A DNA stretch of 64,000 bases from Holophagales bacterium (GTDB lineage: Bacteria > Acidobacteriota > Thermoanaerobaculia > UBA5066). Under the pieces are notes generated by a model, which made no database searches, was not told the DNA's origin, and was given only the letters and a program-made list of their open reading frames with translations. The stretch spans positions 434,001 through 498,000 of the forward strand of contig JADKBZ010000001.1 of the NCBI GenBank assembly GCA_016714815.1. Direction: 5' to 3'. Numbering within the stretch: position 1 is the first letter of the stretch; each line of letters begins with the position of its first letter. This document shows positions 54,373 through 63,461 of the stretch, in pieces. The position numbers and the translations under genes were made by a program.

Positions 54373-55200
54373 GTGTCCGCAGCGCGTCTGGGCGTCCTCG
54401 TCTTCCTCGCCACCTGCTGGTCTGGCACCGCGATCTGCGCCGAGCCCGCAACCCTGCCTCTCCCGGTCGAGGCGGGAGCGCTGGAATCGTCGCTCCTCGG
54501 AGAGACCCGCGAGTACTGGGTTTCGCTGCCTGACGGCTACAGGGAAGCCGGAAAGCGGTTTCCCGTCATCTACATGATGGACGGCGAGATCAATTTCAAT
54601 TCGGGGTGCATCGGCGGGGTCCGCCTCGCGGCCCGGATGGAGCAGATGCCGGACTTCATCATCGTGGGGATCAGGAACACCGATCGCGGAAAGGACGTCT
54701 ACCCGGAGGCGGTCACCTACGCGGACGGCAGCAAGGAGGGAGGCCGGGCCAACCAGTACCTCGACTTCGTCCGCGAGGAGCTGATTCCGAAGATCGAGAA
54801 GACGTACCGCACTGACGGATACCGCGTTCTCTATGGCACGTCGAACACGGGCTTTACCACCGTCTACGCGCTCTTCCGCAGCCCAGCGACGGCCGATGCC
54901 TACATCGCCGCGAGCGCGACGCTGTCGATACCTTCTTTCCGCGAGAAGCGGGAGAGCCTCGTCCGCGAGTTCAAGGGCGGGAAACGGAAGCTCTCTCTGG
55001 TCATGGGAGAGAACGACTTTCCTACGGTGATCAGCCAGAACGGCGCACTGAAGGAGGTGATCGCCACCTCGGCGCCCGCCGGGCTGACGTGCCGCCTCGC
55101 CGTCCTCCGGGGCGCCGGGCACGTCCCGGCCAACAGCCTCGTCGAAGGGCTGCGCGACCTGTTCGAGGGATGGAAGGCCCCCAGGGAACCCGCCGGCTGA
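54373..55200 (+). CDS. Secreted esterase (EsteraseD/Fes-type alpha/beta hydrolase)
   Basis: GTG 54373 gives 275 residues with a signal peptide (SAARLGVLVFLATCWSGTAICA). The alpha/beta-hydrolase core shows VIYMMDGEINFNSG, VGIRNTDRGKDVYPE, nucleophile elbow YGTSNTGFT near residue 157, and His in RGAGHVPANS. The layout is that of the putative-esterase family, with members such as enterochelin esterase and esterase D. The natural substrate is unknown. It runs toward the convergent dinB gene. Confidence 0.88.
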   Translation: MSAARLGVLVFLATCWSGTAICAEPATLPLPVEAGALESSLLGETREYWVSLPDGYREAGKRFPVIYMMDGEINFNSGCIGGVRLAARMEQMPDFIIVGIRNTDRGKDVYPEAVTYADGSKEGGRANQYLDFVREELIPKIEKTYRTDGYRVLYGTSNTGFTTVYALFRSPATADAYIAASATLSIPSFREKRESLVREFKGGKRKLSLVMGENDFPTVISQNGALKEVIATSAPAGLTCRLAVLRGAGHVPANSLVEGLRDLFEGWKAPREPAG

Positions 55201-55248
55201 AGCCCGGAAGCATCGTAAACCTCCGGGGCGAGGTACGGGCCGCAGGCG

Positions 55249-56508
55249 TCAGTCGACGCTCGGGAGGCTCGACGCCTCGGCGGCCGCGTCCTCCCCGGTC
55301 CCGTCGGCGTCCTCTCCTGGCGCGCTCCGCGGAGGGAGAAGGCGAGCCCGCCCGAGGGCGGCCTTGCCGAACTTCTCGCGGATCCCGTCGGCGGTCTGCG
55401 CGAGCCTGCGCAGCTTCTCCTGCCGCTCGTCGACGAAGAGGGCGGCCTGTCCGGCCCGGGGAGCCTCCAGGCCGCTCACGCCGAGGCCGAGGAGGCGGAC
55501 GCCGCGGCCCTTCAGGAAGACCCGTTCGCGAAAGAGCTCGCGGGCCGCGGCGAGGACGACCTCGGCGAGGTCGGTCGGCTCGGAGAGGGTCCGGGCGCGG
55601 GTCACCGTCTCGAAGTCGCCGGTCCGGACCTTCAGGTGGACGGTCCGGGCGACGAACCCCTGGCTGCGCAGCTCGCGGGTCACGCCGTCGGCCCGCGCGA
55701 GGAGGGCCTTGTCGATGTCGGCGGGGCGCGTCAGGTCCTCGCCGTAGGTCCGCTCCTCGGAGATCGACTTCGCCTCGCGCCCCGATTCCACCGCGCGGTC
55801 GTCGCGACCGTGCGCCAGGGCCAGAAGGTGCTCGGCGCTTCCCTCGCCGAGGAGCCTCGCGAGGCGCCCCCCGGGCGCGTGGACGAGGTCCGCGATCGTC
55901 ATCAGGCCGTCGGCGTTGAGGCGCTCCGCCGTCTTCGGGCCGACGCCCCAGAGGCGCTCGACGGGGAGCGGCCAGAGGCGCGACGGGACCTCCTCGAGCG
56001 GGAAGACGACGAGCCCGTCGGGCTTCTCGAGGTCGGAGGCGACCTTCGCCAGGAACTTGTTCGGCGCCACGCCCGCCGAGCCGGTCAGCCGCTCGCGGTC
56101 CCGGATCTCCTGCTTGATCGCCGCGGCGATCCGCCGGCCGTCGGCGAGGTCGCGTGCGATGCCGGTCAGGTCGAGGAACGCCTCGTCGATGGAGAGCGGC
56201 TCGACGAGCGGGGAGTGCCTCTCGAGGATCGCGCGGATCCCGTGCGACACCTCGACGTAGAGCGCCATCCGGCCGGGGAGCCAGACGGCGCCCGGGCAGA
56301 GCCGCTCCGCCGTGACCGAGGGCATCGCCGAGTGGACGCCGAAGCGCCGCGCCTCGTACGAGCAGGTGGAGACGACCCCGCGCCTCCCCCGGTGCCCGAT
56401 GATGACGGGCCGGCCCAGGAGCGACGGGTCCTCCCGCACCTCGACCGCCGCGTAGAAGGCGTCCATGTCGAGATGGAGGACGACGCGGGGCGACGGCGGC
56501 CGGGCCAC
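55249..56508 (-). CDS. dinB: DNA polymerase IV
   Basis: GTG 56508 starts a 419-residue Y-family polymerase. Metal-binding motif LHLDMDAFYAAVE lies near residue 12; VVSTCSYEARRFGV, SIDEAFLDLTG (second acidic pair) and NKFLAKVASDLEKPDGL follow, with the little-finger region after GVGPKTAERL. The C-terminal tail (RLLPPRSAPGEDADG...) is variable, as usual. It performs error-prone translesion synthesis. Divergent from the DUF1801 gene; the start GTG is the only good one. Confidence 0.97.
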   Translation of the reverse strand: MARPPSPRVVLHLDMDAFYAAVEVREDPSLLGRPVIIGHRGRRGVVSTCSYEARRFGVHSAMPSVTAERLCPGAVWLPGRMALYVEVSHGIRAILERHSPLVEPLSIDEAFLDLTGIARDLADGRRIAAAIKQEIRDRERLTGSAGVAPNKFLAKVASDLEKPDGLVVFPLEEVPSRLWPLPVERLWGVGPKTAERLNADGLMTIADLVHAPGGRLARLLGEGSAEHLLALAHGRDDRAVESGREAKSISEERTYGEDLTRPADIDKALLARADGVTRELRSQGFVARTVHLKVRTGDFETVTRARTLSEPTDLAEVVLAAARELFRERVFLKGRGVRLLGLGVSGLEAPRAGQAALFVDERQEKLRRLAQTADGIREKFGKAALGRARLLPPRSAPGEDADGTGEDAAAEASSLPSVD

Positions 56509-56565
56509 GGGAGGAGGTTACCTCCGGACGGCGGTGACAGAATCCGCGCAACCGAGGAGACAGTG

Positions 56566-57000
56566 ATGGCAGAAGCGAAGACGAAGCCGACCGGCGCCAG
56601 TGTCAAGGCCCACCTCGACGCCATCGAAGACGAGTCCCGCCGGAAGGACTGCAGGGCGCTCGCCGCGCTCATGAAGCGCGTCACCGGCTGCACGCCGAAG
56701 ATGTGGGGCCCGGGCATCGTCGGCTTCGGCAGCTACCACTACGAGTACGCCAGCGGCCACTCGGGCGACTCCTGCCTGGTCGGCTTCTCCTCGCGCAAGG
56801 GGGACATCAGCGTCTACCTGATGCCGGGCTTCGAGGGGGGCGACGAGCTCTTCGCCGCTCTCGGCAGGCACAAGCGCGGGAAGGCCTGCCTCTACATCCG
56901 GCGGCTCGCCGACGTCGAGCTGGCGGTCCTGGAGCAGCTCGTCGCCCGCTCCTTCGCGGAAACGCGGCGCCGCTACCCCGAAGTGGGCCGCGGCGCCTGA
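56566..57000 (+). CDS. DUF1801 protein
   Basis: ATG 56566 (or GTG 56563) gives 144 residues. The DUF1801 pattern is visible: MKRVTGCTPKMWGPGIVGFG, YHYEYASGHSGDSCLVGFSS and KGDISVYLMPGFEGG. The C-terminal KRGKACLYIRRLADVELAV is also typical. The family is small and cytosolic, of unknown function. It is divergent from dinB, with about 57 bases between the starts. Confidence 0.9.
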   Translation: MAEAKTKPTGASVKAHLDAIEDESRRKDCRALAALMKRVTGCTPKMWGPGIVGFGSYHYEYASGHSGDSCLVGFSSRKGDISVYLMPGFEGGDELFAALGRHKRGKACLYIRRLADVELAVLEQLVARSFAETRRRYPEVGRGA

Positions 57001-57082
57001 CGCAGGGAACCGATGCCGATCGGGAGGGCGTCGCGCCGCCGGTGCGCGGACGCAGCGCCCTCCCGGAAGGCGGACCTCCGGC

Positions 57083-57487
57083 TCAATGGTGCAGGGCCAT
57101 GGCGACGACGGTGGTCATGGTCGGGACCGCCGCCACCGTGACGGGAGCCTTGCCAGGGGTGAAGTCGTAGCTCCAGTTGCCGAGGGCCAGCGATCTCACG
57201 GTCCAGTCGTGGGAGAGCGTCCCCGCCATCTCGGTCTCGGCCAGCTTGAGCCCGTGACGCCGCGTGAGGACGGTGGCGATGACCTTCGACGGCTGCTCGT
57301 CGTCGCACACGTAGACGACGCCGCGGTCCGTGGCGCGGAACGCGTAGACGCCGGCGGGGAGCTCCACGTCGGCCACTCGCACGGTCTGGCCGAGACGGAA
57401 GACGCCGACGTCGTCCGCGGAGACGGGAGAGGCGACGAGCACCGCGAGGGCGGCCAGAGAGAACAAGCTGCAAAAGAAAGTCTTCAT
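57083..57487 (-). CDS. Small exported protein
   Basis: ATG 57487 follows AGGAGG at 8 bases, an unusually good site. 134 residues: a signal peptide (TFFCSLFSLAALAVLVASPVSA) and a mature domain with beta-strand pattern (FRLGQTVRVADVELPAGVYA, GVVYVCDDEQPSKVIATVLT, WTVRSLALGNWSYDFTPGKA). No domain recognised. It does not appear to share an operon with its neighbours. Confidence 0.8.
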   Translation of the reverse strand: MKTFFCSLFSLAALAVLVASPVSADDVGVFRLGQTVRVADVELPAGVYAFRATDRGVVYVCDDEQPSKVIATVLTRRHGLKLAETEMAGTLSHDWTVRSLALGNWSYDFTPGKAPVTVAAVPTMTTVVAMALHH

Positions 57488-57825
57488 GACATTGCCTCCT
57501 GATTGCGCGTTTGGTGTGGGGTGGGAGGGTACGGGGGCCCGGTTCACGAACCGGGCCGGGTGAGAGGACCTACCGGGATTCGAGCGAACGGGCTTTTGTG
57601 TCTTTCTGTCGCACTGTTTGCGCTCCGGGCCACCTCCTCGGGTCGGACTCGCGCCGTGGCTCTCTCAGAGGCTGCTGCGTCTGCTGATCATCGAGCCGGA
57701 CATGGTCTAGTTACGGAGTCCCGAAAAAAAGGTTCGCCCAAATTGCGTTCTCGTACCCCGGGCTCCGGAGCGTCCGCTCCGCCGCGATCCCTGCGGCTGC
57801 GATACGGAGCCCGCCCTTCCTTCCG
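57488..57825. other. Gap between the small exported protein and the pilT-like gene
   Basis: No gene. On the minus strand just after the PilT-like stop there is a perfect hairpin (CGGAGCG-TC-CGCTCCG, 57766-57781 as written on plus), and about 40 bases farther a T7 run on that strand (A7 at 57724-57730). The hairpin and T-run are too far apart for a classical terminator, but may mark the end of the pilT transcript. Confidence 0.45.
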
Positions 57826-59532
57826 TCAGCTCCCGGGCCGCCGTCCCGGGCCGCCTGGCCCTCCGGGGCGTTGCGCCCCGGCCGGTCCCGCGGGAGCCAC
57901 GGGCGGCGGGGGCTCCGGCGGCGCCGCCTCCGGAGAGGCGGCCTCGGTCGGGAGGGCGATGTTGCCCGCCTTGAAGGAGCCGAGGAGGCCTGCCTTGTCG
58001 ACGGCCTTCAGATAGGCCTCCCGCGGCTCGACGACGCCCTTCTTCACGAGCTCGAGGAGAGAGTCGTTCAGGAGCCTCATCCCCTGCGCCTTCGACGTCT
58101 GGAGGATCGAAGGGAGCTGGAAGGTCTTGCCGTCGCGGATGAGGTTCGCGACGGCGTTGTTGGTGAGGAGGATCTCGAGGGCGGCGACGCGCCCTCCGCC
58201 GATCTTCTTGAGGAGCGTCTGCGCGACGACCCCCTTGAGCGAGTCGGCGAGCATCGTCCGGATCTGCTGCTGCCGGTCCGCCGGGAACTGGTCGACGATC
58301 CGGTCGACCGTCGAGGTCGCCGTCGTCGTGTGGAGCGTGCCGAAGACGAGGTGCCCGGTCTCGGCGGTCTCGATGGCGATGGCGATCGTCTCGAGGTCGC
58401 GCATCTCGCCCACCATGACGATGTCGGGGTCCTCGCGGAGCGCGGCGCGCAGGGCGTCCTTGAAGGAGCGCGTGTGGCTGCGCACCTCGCGCTGGTTCAC
58501 GAGGCACTTCTTGTTGCGGTGGACGAACTCGACCGGGTCCTCGATCGTGATGATGTGGTCGGTCCGCGTCTCGTTCACGTAGTCGATGATCGCGGCGAGC
58601 GTCGTCGACTTGCCGGAGCCGGTCGGGCCGGTGACGAGGACGAGCCCCTTCGACAGGTCGCCGAGGCGGATGACCGCTTCGGGGAGGTTCAGCTGCTGGG
58701 CCGTCAGGATCTCGATCGGGATCTGGCGGAAGACCGCGCCGACGCCGTGGCGGTCGCGGAAGACGTTGACGCGGAAACGCGCGACGCCCGGGATCTCGTA
58801 GGCGAAGTCGGTGTCGTTGCGCTCGAGGAACTCGGTCCGGTTCTTCTCGGGAAAGATGGGGGCGAGGGCCTTCTCGACCTCGTCCGACTCGAGGACGGGC
58901 TCGCTCTCCTGGCTCTCCATGTCGCCGTGGACCCGGAAGACGGGTCGGGTGCCGGAGGAGAGGTGCACGTCGGAGGCCTTCTTCTGGAGCATCCGGAGGA
59001 GCAGCGCGTCGAGCGGCCGCTCACTCCGGCACGAGACGGGCTGCGGAGCCGGAGCCGGCGACGAGAGGTGGAGCGGCGCCTGGGGCGGGGCGGGAGAGGG
59101 CGCCTGCAGGTACTGCGGGACGAGAGCGGGAGACGGGACGGGCGGCGTGTCGAGCTCGAGCACCTCCTCCGCCTCGGGCTCGCTCTCGGGCTCCGGCTCG
59201 GGGCTCGGGGCCATCCGGGCCGGGCGGCAGATCATGATGCCCGCCTTCCCCCCGAGGAGACCGAACCGGATCTCGACGGATTCCTGCCCGGTTCCGGGGT
59301 TCATGGGGACCCGGTGCCGGGTCCGGGCGAGCTCTTCGGGCATCTGGCCCGGAGCCACCTCGGCGACGACGGCGTGGAAGGACTCGACGCTGACCGGCTC
59401 GCGCCCGACGAAGGCGCGGCTGGTGCCCCGGGTCATGAAGAGCCGTTCGCCCGGGATGATGTAGAGGGCCTCGCCTTCGGTCTGGAGGAGATTCGCCACG
59501 AGGAGGTCGATGCGGGACGCCACCTGCTGCAC
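57826..59532 (-). CDS. PilT-like type IV pilus ATPase with N-terminal extension
   Basis: GTG 59532 gives 568 residues. The first 180 residues are an extra domain plus a Pro/Glu-rich linker (PSPEPEPESEPEAEE). The PilT core starts near 185: LDALLLRMLQKKASDVHLSS, Walker A LVTGPTGSGKSTTLA near 320, the Asp box IITIEDPVEFVH, AALREDPDIVMVGEMRDLET (Walker B) near 385 and the His box GHLVFGTLHTTTA. The C-terminus is Pro/Gly-rich. PilT-type ATPases drive pilus retraction and twitching motility. The extension is not in E. coli-type PilT and may bind the small partner gene upstream. No other pilus gene is in the window. Confidence 0.93.
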   Translation of the reverse strand: MQQVASRIDLLVANLLQTEGEALYIIPGERLFMTRGTSRAFVGREPVSVESFHAVVAEVAPGQMPEELARTRHRVPMNPGTGQESVEIRFGLLGGKAGIMICRPARMAPSPEPEPESEPEAEEVLELDTPPVPSPALVPQYLQAPSPAPPQAPLHLSSPAPAPQPVSCRSERPLDALLLRMLQKKASDVHLSSGTRPVFRVHGDMESQESEPVLESDEVEKALAPIFPEKNRTEFLERNDTDFAYEIPGVARFRVNVFRDRHGVGAVFRQIPIEILTAQQLNLPEAVIRLGDLSKGLVLVTGPTGSGKSTTLAAIIDYVNETRTDHIITIEDPVEFVHRNKKCLVNQREVRSHTRSFKDALRAALREDPDIVMVGEMRDLETIAIAIETAETGHLVFGTLHTTTATSTVDRIVDQFPADRQQQIRTMLADSLKGVVAQTLLKKIGGGRVAALEILLTNNAVANLIRDGKTFQLPSILQTSKAQGMRLLNDSLLELVKKGVVEPREAYLKAVDKAGLLGSFKAGNIALPTEAASPEAAPPEPPPPVAPAGPAGAQRPGGPGGPGRRPGS

Positions 59533-59536
59533 TCCG

Positions 59537-60001
59537 TCAGAACGAAACGCGCGCGATGTGGGACGTCGAGGCGAAGACGAGCCGCGTGCCGAGGCCGAGC
59601 GCGACGAAACGGCCGAAGGAGTTGAAGACGTCCGACATCCGGCCGTACCCCTCGACCGCGGTGGACCGGAGTATTCCGGAGACGTCCTCCCCGGAGACGA
59701 GGTGGAGCGTCACCAGGTCGAGAGACGTCCCTTCCGCGGGGACCGGCTCGGCGCCGGGCCCGTCGGCGTCGATCTCCACGGTGACGATCGCGTCCCGCGA
59801 GAGCAGCCCGCTGGAACCGTCGGCGAGGCCGACCGGGAAGAACCGGCGGTCCTCTTCGAGAAGGAGCCGAAGGGGCGTGACTCCCGGCTCCCGCTGGGGG
59901 TCGGGCAGAAGCCAGAAGGTCACGTCCAGGCGGGCGCCTCCGTGCAGCAGCACGTTGGCTGCGCAGGGCGTGGTGGTCCGTCGGGGAATCGTATCGGGCA
60001 T
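59537..60001 (-). CDS. Conserved-looking small protein upstream of the pilT-like gene
   Basis: ATG 60001 gives 154 residues, without signal peptide or membrane span: LHGGARLDVTFWLLPDPQRE, LLEEDRRFFPVGLADGSSGL, LDLVTLHLVSGEDVSGILRS, GRFVALGLGTRLVFASTSHI. The strand pattern is regular, but no family is recognised. It ends 4 bases before the PilT-like start, so both are likely made from one transcript and it may be a regulator or partner of that ATPase. The promoter lies in the 107-base divergent gap to the amidase gene. Confidence 0.8.
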   Translation of the reverse strand: MPDTIPRRTTTPCAANVLLHGGARLDVTFWLLPDPQREPGVTPLRLLLEEDRRFFPVGLADGSSGLLSRDAIVTVEIDADGPGAEPVPAEGTSLDLVTLHLVSGEDVSGILRSTAVEGYGRMSDVFNSFGRFVALGLGTRLVFASTSHIARVSF

Positions 60002-60108
60002 GACGTCCTCCCGAAGCTCGGGAGGAGTGTAGGCGAGAGGCCCGGGCCCCGGGCCGGTTTTCGGCGGCCGGGGCGCCCGCGGGCTCCTCGCGTTCATAAT
60101 CCCGCCAC

Positions 60109-61671
60109 GTGATCCGGCCCGCCCTCTTCCAGCGCCTCGCCCTCCTTGCCGTCCTGGCGGCGGCGTGTCCCGTTCTCGCCGTCCCGGCTCCTCCGGCGAC
60201 GTTCGTCTCCCCGGCGGGCTCCTCGCTCTTCGTCCGGGCGACGGACGCCGAGGGGAGGACCTTCGTCTCGGTCGGCGACATCGCGACGGTGCTGGGCGGG
60301 ACGCTTTCGCACGACGCGGCGTCCGGCTCATACGAGCTGAAGATCGGCCCGCACACGGCGGTCTTCGGGACGGAGACGGCGATCGCCGTCGTCGACACCC
60401 GGCTCGTCCAGCTCGCCTCGCCCGTCCGCGGCGAAGGCGCCTCGGCCTTCGCCGACGCGGACTTCTTCACGCGGGTCCTCTCGCCTCTCTTCGGGGTCAC
60501 TTTCGTCTGGGACCGGGCGGCCCGCACCCTCGTGGCGCGGCGCGTGGAGACGCCCGAGATCGGCGTGGAGGCGACGGTCTCCGCCTTCGAGGGGACGACG
60601 AAGGTCGTCTTCCGCTTCACCCAGTCGCCGTCCTTCAAGGTGGAGAAGGGGGACGATCAGGTCGTCCTCCGTTTCCCGGGGCTGCGGCTCGTCCCGGCCG
60701 TCCCGGAGATGGCGGTGGACGATCCGAGGGTCGCGCGCCTCTTCCTGCGCCCGAACGAGCTGGCGGTCGTTCTGAAGGGGAAGGACCTCTCCACGAACGT
60801 CTACCCGCTCGCCAGCCCGCCGCGCCTCGTCGTCGACGTGACCCGCGCCGCGCCGGCGCCGCCCGCGTCGACAGCTCCCGCACCGGGCCCCGGCGCGGCC
60901 CCGGGCGCGCTCGTCGTCCCGACGCCCGCACCGCGCCGGGAGCCGCGCGTCGTCGTGATCGACCCTGGTCACGGCGGGACCGAGGAAGGCGCGAAGGGGC
61001 CGGCCGGCCTCCTGGAGAAGGACGTCGTCCTCGCCCTGGCGCGAACGGTGCGCGAGGTCCTGACGGCCCGCGGCTACCGCGTCGTGACGACCCGCGACAG
61101 CGACGCCTCCGTCGGGCTGCAGGACCGGACGGCCCTCTCCAACGCGGCGAAGGCCGACGTCTTCCTGTCGCTCCACATGAACGCCGCGCGCGCCTCGTCG
61201 GCGCACGGGACGGAGGTCTACTACCTCTCTCTCGACGCCTCCGACCGCTCCGCGGCCGCTCTCGCCGATTCCGAGAACCGGGCCGAGCCGGCGGCGACAC
61301 CGTCCGCCGAGACGAACGCGGCCCTGCGCGACCTCGACCTGATTCTCTGGGACCTCGCCCAGAACCAGCACCTCTCCGCGTCCAGCCGCCTCGCCGAGAT
61401 CATCCAGGGCGACTTCAACCGCCTCCTCGGGATTGCGACGCGCGGCGTCAAGCAGGCCCCTTTCCGCGTCCTGATCGGCGTCAACGCGCCGGCCGTGCTC
61501 GTCGAGGTCGCCTTCATCTCGAATCCCGAGGAGGAGCAGAAGGCCGCTTCCGAGGAGTTCCGCAAGGCGGTGGCCGAGACCCTCGCGGGGTCGCTCGACA
61601 ACTTCTTCCGGGCCTCGACCAGCGGGGCGGCACCGGTTCCGACCCCTCCGCCGCCGGCCGGCCCGCGCTGA
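60109..61671 (+). CDS. N-acetylmuramoyl-L-alanine amidase (Amidase_3) with N-terminal stalk-like domains
   Basis: GTG 60109 gives 520 residues with a signal peptide (LALLAVLAAACPVLA). Residues about 25-130 look like a copper-amine-oxidase-N/stalk domain (TFVSVGDIATVLGGTLSHDA), and about 140-240 like an AMIN domain. The catalytic domain starts near 280: VVVIDPGHGGTEEGAKG (zinc His), LLEKDVVLALA (zinc Glu), DVFLSLHMNAARA (zinc His) and VLVEVAFISNPEEE (catalytic Glu) near 465. It cleaves the bond between muramic acid and the stem peptide in the periplasm. It lies 10 bases upstream of the GerMN gene and, with murI, makes an envelope cluster. Confidence 0.93.
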   Translation: MIRPALFQRLALLAVLAAACPVLAVPAPPATFVSPAGSSLFVRATDAEGRTFVSVGDIATVLGGTLSHDAASGSYELKIGPHTAVFGTETAIAVVDTRLVQLASPVRGEGASAFADADFFTRVLSPLFGVTFVWDRAARTLVARRVETPEIGVEATVSAFEGTTKVVFRFTQSPSFKVEKGDDQVVLRFPGLRLVPAVPEMAVDDPRVARLFLRPNELAVVLKGKDLSTNVYPLASPPRLVVDVTRAAPAPPASTAPAPGPGAAPGALVVPTPAPRREPRVVVIDPGHGGTEEGAKGPAGLLEKDVVLALARTVREVLTARGYRVVTTRDSDASVGLQDRTALSNAAKADVFLSLHMNAARASSAHGTEVYYLSLDASDRSAAALADSENRAEPAATPSAETNAALRDLDLILWDLAQNQHLSASSRLAEIIQGDFNRLLGIATRGVKQAPFRVLIGVNAPAVLVEVAFISNPEEEQKAASEEFRKAVAETLAGSLDNFFRASTSGAAPVPTPPPPAGPR

Positions 61672-61681
61672 CGCCTTCCCG

Positions 61682-62632
61682 ATGCCGCGCCGCTTCGCCC
61701 TCGCGCTCCTCGCGCTCCTCGTCCTCCTCCTGCTGGGGCTCCTCGCCGGGAGGCGCGTCCACGAGGAGCGGCAGAGGAGGCGGGTCGCCGCGCGGCCGAC
61801 GCCGACCCGCACCGTGCCGCCGCCCCCGACGCCGATACCGGCCCGGCTCGTGTCGATCTGGTTCGAGAACGCCGAGGACGGCTACTTCCACCCGGAGGCG
61901 CGGGAAGTCCCGGCGGCGGTCGACGACGTCGCCTTCCTCCGGAGCCTCGCCGCGGCGGTCCTCGAGGGGCCGCGTCACCCGGCCCTCCAGAGGCCATTCC
62001 CCGACGGCTGGACGCTCCGGGCCGCCTTCCGCCTCGCCGACGGCCTCGCCGTCCTCGACCTCGCCCCTCCCGCTCCGCTGGCGCCGACTCCGGCTCCCGA
62101 GCCTTCTCCCTCCGTGACGGAGGGGAAGAAGGGCGCGAAGCCGGAGCCGACGCCGACGACCCCGCCGCCGGTCGCCATTGCCGAGCCGCCGGCCCGCTGG
62201 GAGACCGGCTCCTCCGAGGAGGTCGGCGCCGTGCAGGCGCTCGTCCTCACCGTCACGAAGAACCTCCATTCCGTTTCCCGGGTCATCCTCCTCGTTGGCG
62301 GCGAGCCGGTGGAGACCCTCGCGGGACACGTCGACCTGACCCATCCGCTCCTCCCCGACCTCTCCCGTGCGGCCGACGAGGCCCCGCTCGTGGCCCCGAT
62401 GCCGGAGCCGGCGGCGTCGCCGGCGCCCGCGGCCGCGCCGCCGGACCTCCCCGCGGCGCCGGTCGTCGCTCCGCCCGTCGCTCCGTCGCCCACGGCCCGG
62501 ACCGCCCCTGGGCCTGCCGGTGCGCCGCGGGCGCCATCGCCCGTCCCGACCTCCGTGCAGGCCCCCGCCGCCGCACCACGCCCCGTGGCGCGCCCCACCC
62601 CGCGCCCCGCGAAAGACACCTACCGCACATGA
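61682..62632 (+). CDS. GerMN-domain membrane-anchored protein
   Basis: 316 residues: an N-terminal anchor (FALALLALLVLLLLGLLAG), a Pro-rich linker and a GerMN-like domain (about 50-220; LVSIWFENAEDGYFHPEARE, FLRSLAAAVLEGPRHPALQR, LRAAFRLADGLAVLDLAP, VQALVLTVTKNLHSVSRVIL, LLVGGEPVETLAGHVDLTHP). The domain is interrupted by a Pro/Thr-rich insert near 130-170. The C-terminus (about 235-316) is Ala/Pro-rich. The same amidase-GerMN-murI-rph order is common in Acidobacteriota and related groups. The stop overlaps the murI start. Confidence 0.85.
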   Translation: MPRRFALALLALLVLLLLGLLAGRRVHEERQRRRVAARPTPTRTVPPPPTPIPARLVSIWFENAEDGYFHPEAREVPAAVDDVAFLRSLAAAVLEGPRHPALQRPFPDGWTLRAAFRLADGLAVLDLAPPAPLAPTPAPEPSPSVTEGKKGAKPEPTPTTPPPVAIAEPPARWETGSSEEVGAVQALVLTVTKNLHSVSRVILLVGGEPVETLAGHVDLTHPLLPDLSRAADEAPLVAPMPEPAASPAPAAAPPDLPAAPVVAPPVAPSPTARTAPGPAGAPRAPSPVPTSVQAPAAAPRPVARPTPRPAKDTYRT

Positions 62633-63450
62633 CCGACGACCGCCCCATCGGCCTCTTCGACTCCGGGGTCGGCGGACTGACCGTCCTCGACGCCGTCGCC
62701 CGCCGCCTCCCTTCCGAGAACCTCCTCTACCTCGGAGACACCGCCCGCCTTCCCTACGGCACGAAGTCGGTGGAGACCGTGCGGCGATACGCCCGTCGCG
62801 CCGTCTCGCTCCTCCTCTCGCGCGGGGTCAAGGCGCTCGTCGTGGCGTGCAACACCGCCTCGGCCCTCGCCCTCGACGCCATCGTCGAGGAAGCCGGCGA
62901 CGTCCCCGTCGTCGGCGTCGTCGGGCCGGGCGCCCGCGCGGCGCTGCGGCGGGCGCGCGGGCTCACCGGCCCCGCCGCCGAGGCGCCGATCGCCGTCCTC
63001 GCCACGGAGGCGACGGTTGCCTCCGACGCCTACGGCCGCGCCATCCGTTCGCTCGACCCGCTCCGCACCGTGATGAACGTCGCCTGCCCGCTCTTCGTCC
63101 CGCTCGCCGAGGAGGGGTGGACGGAGAACGAGGTCGCCCGCGCCGCCGCCCGGCTCTACCTGGCGCCGGTGGTCGACGCGGGGGCGCGGATCGTCGTCCT
63201 CGGCTGCACGCACTACCCGCTCCTCTCCGCGACGATCGCCGCCGCGCTCCCGGAGGGGACGCTCCTCGTCGACTCGGCGGCCTCCACGGCGGTCGAGGTC
63301 GAGACGCTCCTCGGCACGAACGCGCGGCGCGAAGGCGGGGCCGGAGAGACCCACCTCCTCGTCACCGACGCCTCCGAGCGCCTCCGCCGGGTGGCCGGCC
63401 GGTTCCTCGGCCGGGAGGCGGCCGCCCTCGAGCTCGTCGACCTGCCGTAA
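62629..63450 (+). CDS. murI: Glutamate racemase
   Basis: ATG 62629 overlaps the upstream stop (ATGA). 273 residues with the family's landmarks: IGLFDSGVGGLTVLDAV at the start, LLYLGDTARLPYGTKS, catalytic Cys in VVACNTASALA near residue 74, and the second catalytic Cys in VVLGCTHYPLLS near 188. It converts L- to D-glutamate for peptidoglycan precursor synthesis in the cytosol. Co-directional with the amidase and rph. The length is normal. Confidence 0.97.
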   Translation: MTDDRPIGLFDSGVGGLTVLDAVARRLPSENLLYLGDTARLPYGTKSVETVRRYARRAVSLLLSRGVKALVVACNTASALALDAIVEEAGDVPVVGVVGPGARAALRRARGLTGPAAEAPIAVLATEATVASDAYGRAIRSLDPLRTVMNVACPLFVPLAEEGWTENEVARAAARLYLAPVVDAGARIVVLGCTHYPLLSATIAAALPEGTLLVDSAASTAVEVETLLGTNARREGGAGETHLLVTDASERLRRVAGRFLGREAAALELVDLP

Positions 63451-63461
63451 GCTCCGCCCCG

